This document shows positions 60,575 to 64,000 of a stretch of DNA of 64,000 bases, piece after piece (position 1 is the first letter of the stretch; the number at the start of each line of letters is the position of its first letter). A program made the position numbers and the translations under genes. The DNA is taken from contig NZ_SOAW01000002.1 in NCBI RefSeq assembly GCF_004364645.1, positions 1 to 64,000 on the forward strand, given 5' to 3'. Below the pieces are notes generated by a model, which was given only the letters and a program-made list of their open reading frames with translations, did no database searches and was not told the DNA's origin. Origin of the DNA: Naumannella halotolerans. GTDB lineage: Bacteria; Actinomycetota; Actinomycetes; Propionibacteriales; Propionibacteriaceae.

Positions 60575-60595
60575 TGCGCGACTACCTCGACTGAG
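60575..60595. repeat. attR: second copy of the 21-bp sigA-end repeat
   Basis: It is identical over 21 bp to 52298-52318. It carries the sigA end (RDYLD plus stop) outside any gene, so it is the displaced half of the original site. It marks the right end of the element. Confidence 0.92.
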
Positions 60596-60627
60596 GTTCG
60601 AAGCACCGGCTGTGCCGAGGCCGCGGG

Positions 60628-61365
60628 TCAGGCCTTCGGTGGCGCGTACTCGCGCAGCCGGGAGGTACGGGTCCCCATCCGGACGAGCCCGAGCGCCATC
60701 CCGACCGAGGCCGCCACACCGTCGATCACCGGTACCCCGGTGGCCTCGGCGAGCGTCTGGCACAGATCGGTCATCCCGGCACAGCCGAGGACGATCACGT
60801 CGGCGCGATCCTCCCGCACCGCGGCGAGGGCGCTGTCGGTGATCACCGCCACGGCGTCGGCCTCGGCCTCCTCCAGCGCCAGCACCGGCACTTCGGTCGC
60901 CCGGAGACCGACGCAGGCGCGCTCGAAGCCGTAGCGCAGGACCAGATCCTCGGCCCGACCCAGGGTGCGGTCCAAGGTGGTGACCACCGAGAAGTGACGA
61001 CCTACCAGGGTGGCGGCATGCATCGCGGCCTCGGCGATCCCCAGCACCGGCGCACCGGTCGTCTCCCGAGCCGCATCCAGGCCCGGGTCACCGAAACAGG
61101 CGATCACATGGGCATCCGGTGACGGTCCGGACGCCCGTTCGGCCTCACCGATCGCCTCCACCACGGCCTGGGCGGCCAGGATCTCCTCGGTGTGCGACTC
61201 GATGCTCGACGGCCCCTTCGACGGGCAGACCGCGGTGATCGACACCCCGGGTCCGGCGACCAGTTGGCCGGTGGCCCGGATCTTCTCGGTCATCGGCACC
61301 GAGGTGTTCGGATTGATCAATTGGATCCGGATCGGATCGGCGCTCACCGTCGCAGGCTCGTTCAC
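60628..61365 (-). CDS. Aspartate/glutamate (hydantoin-type) racemase
   Basis: The 245-residue enzyme begins IRIQLINPNTSVPMTEKI, with the first catalytic cysteine in VIACFGDPGLDAARE and the second in DVIVLGCAGMTDLCQTLAEA. This is the two-cysteine Asp/Glu racemase fold, most like hydantoin racemase (HyuA), which interconverts 5-substituted hydantoins. The GTG at 61365 overlaps the permease stop by 4 bp (GTGA). With the NCS1 permease it probably forms a hydantoin or allantoin uptake and use unit. The alternative start is the GTG at 61347. Confidence 0.85.
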   Translation of the reverse strand: MNEPATVSADPIRIQLINPNTSVPMTEKIRATGQLVAGPGVSITAVCPSKGPSSIESHTEEILAAQAVVEAIGEAERASGPSPDAHVIACFGDPGLDAARETTGAPVLGIAEAAMHAATLVGRHFSVVTTLDRTLGRAEDLVLRYGFERACVGLRATEVPVLALEEAEADAVAVITDSALAAVREDRADVIVLGCAGMTDLCQTLAEATGVPVIDGVAASVGMALGLVRMGTRTSRLREYAPPKA

Positions 61366-62948
61366 TCCTGCGAGGATACGGTGCCGTCGGAGACCCCGGC
61401 GCTCTGGCCGCTGAAGGTCGGAATCCGCGGACGGGCCTTCTCCAGCAGGGTGAATGCCACGAAACCGAGGCCGCAGCCGATGAACCAGGTGAAGTCCCCC
61501 AGCCAGGTGATGTTCAGCTCGCTGACACTGCTGATCAGCCGGGGCAGGGTGGCGATCAGGATCGTCGGCACACCGGCGATGATCATCGCCAGCACGGCAT
61601 TCGGGTTGTAACCCTTGTCGTACCAGTAGGGAGCATCGGGATCGGAGGTGTAGAGCGCGTCGGTCAGCAACCGCTGCTTCGCCGCGACGTAGTAGCCGGC
61701 GATCAGGATGCCGAACAACGGACCGATCAGTGCTGCCAGGATGCCCAGCGAGTAGTGGATCGCCTGATCGTTGTTGTACCAGTTCCACGGTGTCAGCAGC
61801 ACCGAACCGACGGCGGCGATCATGCCACCCATCCGCCAGCTGATCTTGTGCGGGGCGACATTGGAGAAGTCGAAGGCCGGGGCGATGAAGTTGGCGACGA
61901 TGTTGATGCCGACGGTGGCGGTGACGAAGGTCAATCCACCGAGGATCACCGCGAACGGCGTACCGATCCTCTCCACGGTGTGGATCGGGTCGGTGATCAA
62001 CTCGCCGAAGACCGGTACCGTCGCCGAGGCGGTGATCACGGTCAGCAAGGAGAAGAACAGGAAGTTGATCGGCAGCCCCCAGAAGTTGCCCTTCTTCACC
62101 GCCTCGAAGCTCTTGCCGTACCGGGCGAAGTCACCGAAGTTGAGCATCGGACCGGAGAAGTAGGAGACCACGATCCCGACCGCCGAGGCCATCACGCCGA
62201 TCGAGCCCCAGAAGCCGAGCGAGGCATCACCGGCGGACAGGCTGAGCGAGATGTTGGAGATACCGGCCTCGGAGACCAGGTAGACCGCGAGGATGATCAT
62301 CACCACGTAGACCGCGGGGCCGGCGAAGTCGATGAACCGACGGATCGCCTCCATCCCCTTCCAGAACACGGCCATCTGTGCGAGCCAGAGGATCGAGTAG
62401 GACAACCAGCCGAGCGCGGACAGGCCGAGGAAGGAGTACTCGGTCTCCCAGACCTGTGCCCAGTCGAAGAACTTCAGGAAGATGATGTTCAACGACGCGG
62501 CAGCCAGATAGGTCTGCACCCCGTACCAGGCGATGGCGATGATCCCGCGGATGATGGCCGGGATGTTCGCACCCTTGATCCCGAAGATCGCCCGGTTGAC
62601 CACCGGGTACGGTACGCCGGTCTTCTGGCTCGGTTTGGCGACCAGGTTGGTGAACACCTGCACGATCACGATGCCGACGACCAGGGACACCAGCACCTGC
62701 CAGGACTGGATACCGAGGGCGAACAGGCTGCCGGCGGTGACGTAGCCGCCGACCGAGTGCACATCGGACATCCAGAAGGCGAAGATGTTGTAACTGCTCC
62801 ATCGCTGCTTCCGCAGCGGGGCGAGGTCCTCATTGGCCAGTTCGGGGTCGTATCCGGGTTTGACGCACAGGTCGCCGACGGGTTCACCGGCGGCGGAGAC
62901 GACCTGGGCGGTGGACATGGTGCCTGCGGGGGCTTGCTCGGTGGACAT
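61362..62948 (-). CDS. NCS1 family nucleobase/hydantoin permease
   Basis: The 528-residue protein has about 12 transmembrane helices. The N-terminal cytoplasmic part (DLAPLRKQRWSSYNIFAFWM) is followed by IFGIKGANIPAIIRGIIAIA and the second half VATVGINIVANFIAPAFDFS-like region at about 340. The family imports allantoin, uracil, cytosine or hydantoins, as in Mhp1 and PucI. The racemase gene is coupled to it, so a hydantoin or allantoin is the likely substrate. The ATG at 62948 follows GGAAGGACG. Confidence 0.9.
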   Translation of the reverse strand: MSTEQAPAGTMSTAQVVSAAGEPVGDLCVKPGYDPELANEDLAPLRKQRWSSYNIFAFWMSDVHSVGGYVTAGSLFALGIQSWQVLVSLVVGIVIVQVFTNLVAKPSQKTGVPYPVVNRAIFGIKGANIPAIIRGIIAIAWYGVQTYLAAASLNIIFLKFFDWAQVWETEYSFLGLSALGWLSYSILWLAQMAVFWKGMEAIRRFIDFAGPAVYVVMIILAVYLVSEAGISNISLSLSAGDASLGFWGSIGVMASAVGIVVSYFSGPMLNFGDFARYGKSFEAVKKGNFWGLPINFLFFSLLTVITASATVPVFGELITDPIHTVERIGTPFAVILGGLTFVTATVGINIVANFIAPAFDFSNVAPHKISWRMGGMIAAVGSVLLTPWNWYNNDQAIHYSLGILAALIGPLFGILIAGYYVAAKQRLLTDALYTSDPDAPYWYDKGYNPNAVLAMIIAGVPTILIATLPRLISSVSELNITWLGDFTWFIGCGLGFVAFTLLEKARPRIPTFSGQSAGVSDGTVSSQE

Positions 62949-63086
62949 GGGCGTCCTTCCTGCTGGGGAGGCTGGGCAAGGCGACGTCGCCCTGCTGTTG
63001 AAGCTATGCCTTCACGTATGCGAGCGGGTTTCGTTGCAGTTACGGCTGTGTCACAGGTTCGTCGGCGCCGTCCTAAGCTGGGGTCC

Positions 63087-63704
63087 ATGGTCGAGGTCAC
63101 CACTGATCGGATCGCCCCTCCCACGCCTAATGTCGGCGAACGCCTGCGGGAGCTGCGACAGCAACGCGAACTCACCGTGCGGGCATTGGGCGAACGGCTC
63201 GGTATCTCCGCCTCCGCGGTCTCGCAGATCGAACGCGGGGTGATGCAGCCATCGGTCTCCCGGCTGATCGAGTTCGCCCAGGTGCTCGACGTCCCCCTGG
63301 CCTCGATGTTCGCCGACGAACGCTCCCCCAGCCTGGGCACCAGCCGACTGGCCGACCTGGCCTTCGCCGGCACCACCCTGACCCGGGCTGCGGAGACCCG
63401 GCCGATCACCCTCGACGGCGGGGTGAGCTTTCGCCGGCTGTCCCCCAGCCGGCTGCCCGGTCTGGACTTCTTCGAATCGACCTATCCGCCCGGTTCCACC
63501 GCCACCCCGGCCGACGAGCTCTTCCATCACGAGGGATTCGAGACCGGTACGGTCACCGCCGGTGAGTTGACCATCGAGTTCGACGACGAGGTGGTGGTGA
63601 TGGCTGCCGGCGACTCGATCAGCTACCCCTGTCACCGATCCCATCGGCTCCGCAACGACGGTGATCGAGTCGCGGTCGCAGTCTGGTTGATCCTGCACCC
63701 GTGA
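63087..63704 (+). CDS. XRE family regulator with a cupin domain
   Basis: The 205-residue protein has an N-terminal XRE helix-turn-helix (LRQQRELTVRALGERLGISA, SQIERGVMQPS) and a C-terminal cupin (about 120-200: FFESTYPPGSTATPADELFH, GDSISYPCHRSHRLRNDGD). It is divergent from the NCS1 permease gene, 138 bp apart, so it likely controls that operon with a small-molecule ligand held by the cupin. The ATG at 63087 is the start. Its stop overlaps the next start by 4 bp. Confidence 0.9.
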   Translation: MVEVTTDRIAPPTPNVGERLRELRQQRELTVRALGERLGISASAVSQIERGVMQPSVSRLIEFAQVLDVPLASMFADERSPSLGTSRLADLAFAGTTLTRAAETRPITLDGGVSFRRLSPSRLPGLDFFESTYPPGSTATPADELFHHEGFETGTVTAGELTIEFDDEVVVMAAGDSISYPCHRSHRLRNDGDRVAVAVWLILHP

Positions 63705-64000
63705 CCGCCGAACCGACCGGGCCGGACAGCTACCGGGTGATCGCCCGCCGGGCGAGTGCGGAGCTGGTCGAGCGCAAATCCCGGTTCCTGGCGACGGTAC
63801 GCCGGGTGCAGACCGAGGAGGATGCCCGGGCGGTGATCGAGGAGTGCCGGCGCAATCACCGCGACGCCGGCCACCACTGCTCGGCCTTCGTCCTCGGTGC
63901 CCAGGCCGAGATCACCCGTACCTCCGATGACGGTGAACCCGCCGGGACCGCCGGGATGCCCATCCTGGAGACCATTCGCGGACACCGGCTGAGCGACCTC
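63701..64000 (+). CDS. YigZ/IMPACT family protein (5' part, cut by window edge)
   Basis: The frame from the GTG at 63701 runs open to the window end (100 codons). It reads SYRVIARRASAELVERKSRF near the start, then VIEECRRNHRDAGHHCSAFV and ITRTSDDGEPAGTAGMPILE. The last two are the signature of UPF0029/IMPACT N-terminal domains, proteins of about 200 residues thought to influence translation-associated factors. It overlaps the XRE gene stop by 4 bp (GTGA), so the two are co-transcribed. The C-terminal half lies outside the window. Confidence 0.9.
   Translation, partial: MTAEPTGPDSYRVIARRASAELVERKSRFLATVRRVQTEEDARAVIEECRRNHRDAGHHCSAFVLGAQAEITRTSDDGEPAGTAGMPILETIRGHRLSDL

Larger units (their letters stand above)
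52298..60595. mobile_element. Integrated capsid-encoding phage satellite-like element at sigA
   Basis: About 8.28 kb lies between the two copies of the 21-bp att repeat. It holds an integrase next to attL, tightly packed small genes, a replicative ATPase, an HTH protein, scaffold-like, major-capsid and head-tail-adaptor genes, then two minus-strand cargo genes before attR. Terminase, portal, protease and tail genes are absent, and all genes seem intact. It is best read as a helper-dependent phage satellite, resembling capsid-forming PICI-type elements. A strongly reduced prophage is the alternative. Confidence 0.88.

Noticed and set aside
52298-60595. Complete prophage
   Set aside because: No terminase, portal, tail, lysis or repressor genes, and only 8.3 kb; a satellite fits better.

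Overview
The window is 64 kb of high-GC chromosomal DNA. Gene content and codon use point to an actinomycete (Actinomycetota): CrgA, DUF881, DUF5997 beside a lone LysR effector domain, a lysine/alanine-tailed principal sigma factor, and LAxTG-type cell-wall sorting signals. The order Propionibacteriales is a plausible guess only. Most genes are intact housekeeping or catabolic genes. No rRNA, tRNA or CRISPR array was seen.

Layout. The left edge (1-0.4 kb) holds the tail of what looks like an IS3-type transposase and a patch of degenerate repeats. Next come DUF881 and crgA, a HAD phosphatase, lysS, a second HAD, a RibD-like reductase, and dnaB preceded by a 0.6 kb gene-poor region with an inverted pair of DnaA-box-like sites (0.5-8 kb). 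From 8 to 20 kb there are small membrane, regulatory and secreted proteins, an ECF sigma factor with a SnoaL-like tail, an MGDG-synthase-like glycosyltransferase, an arsenite-type transporter and a LacI regulator with a visible palindromic operator. From 20 to 24.3 kb lies amino-acid metabolism: a P5C-reductase-like gene whose frame runs on into pheA, then an Lrp regulator divergent from ornithine cyclodeaminase and a CtlX-type amidinohydrolase. From 24.3 to 29 kb there are a second secreted protein paralogous to one at 15.5 kb, an AlkD-like protein, an RCC1-repeat protein and a wall-anchored M28 peptidase. From 29 to 39 kb there are a transglutaminase / alpha-E / circularly permuted ATP-grasp operon, an NCS2 purine permease, an SPFH protein, a PCD-VOC fusion and a frameshifted esterase.

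From 39.2 to 47.5 kb lies one giant minus-strand gene for a 2.8 kDa-residue-scale (about 2,777 aa) wall-anchored adhesin-like protein. It has about 20 DUF5979-like domains, a five-domain block that appears duplicated, and a 16-copy Thr/Pro/Ser stalk. A GNAT, a dienelactone-hydrolase-like protein, a glutamate-cysteine-ligase-like enzyme, a universal stress protein and the principal sigma factor gene sigA follow.

The most notable find is an 8.3 kb integrated element (52298-60595) bounded by a perfect 21-bp direct repeat that is the very 3' end of sigA (codons RDYLD plus stop). It encodes a tyrosine integrase, a set of small overlapping genes, an SF3/D5-like ATPase, an HTH/zinc protein, a scaffold-like protein, an HK97-type major capsid protein and a head-tail adaptor. 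It has no terminase, portal, protease or tail genes. It reads as a compact capsid-encoding phage satellite that needs a helper phage, with two convergent cargo genes next to attR. The right end of the window returns to the host chromosome: a hydantoin/Asp-Glu racemase, an NCS1 permease, an XRE-cupin regulator and the start of a YigZ-family gene.

Two genes (SDR at 12-12.9 kb, esterase at 36.9-38 kb) carry single-base frameshifts, and the P5C-reductase-like gene has lost its stop codon. Either the assembly has indel errors or these are young pseudogenes.
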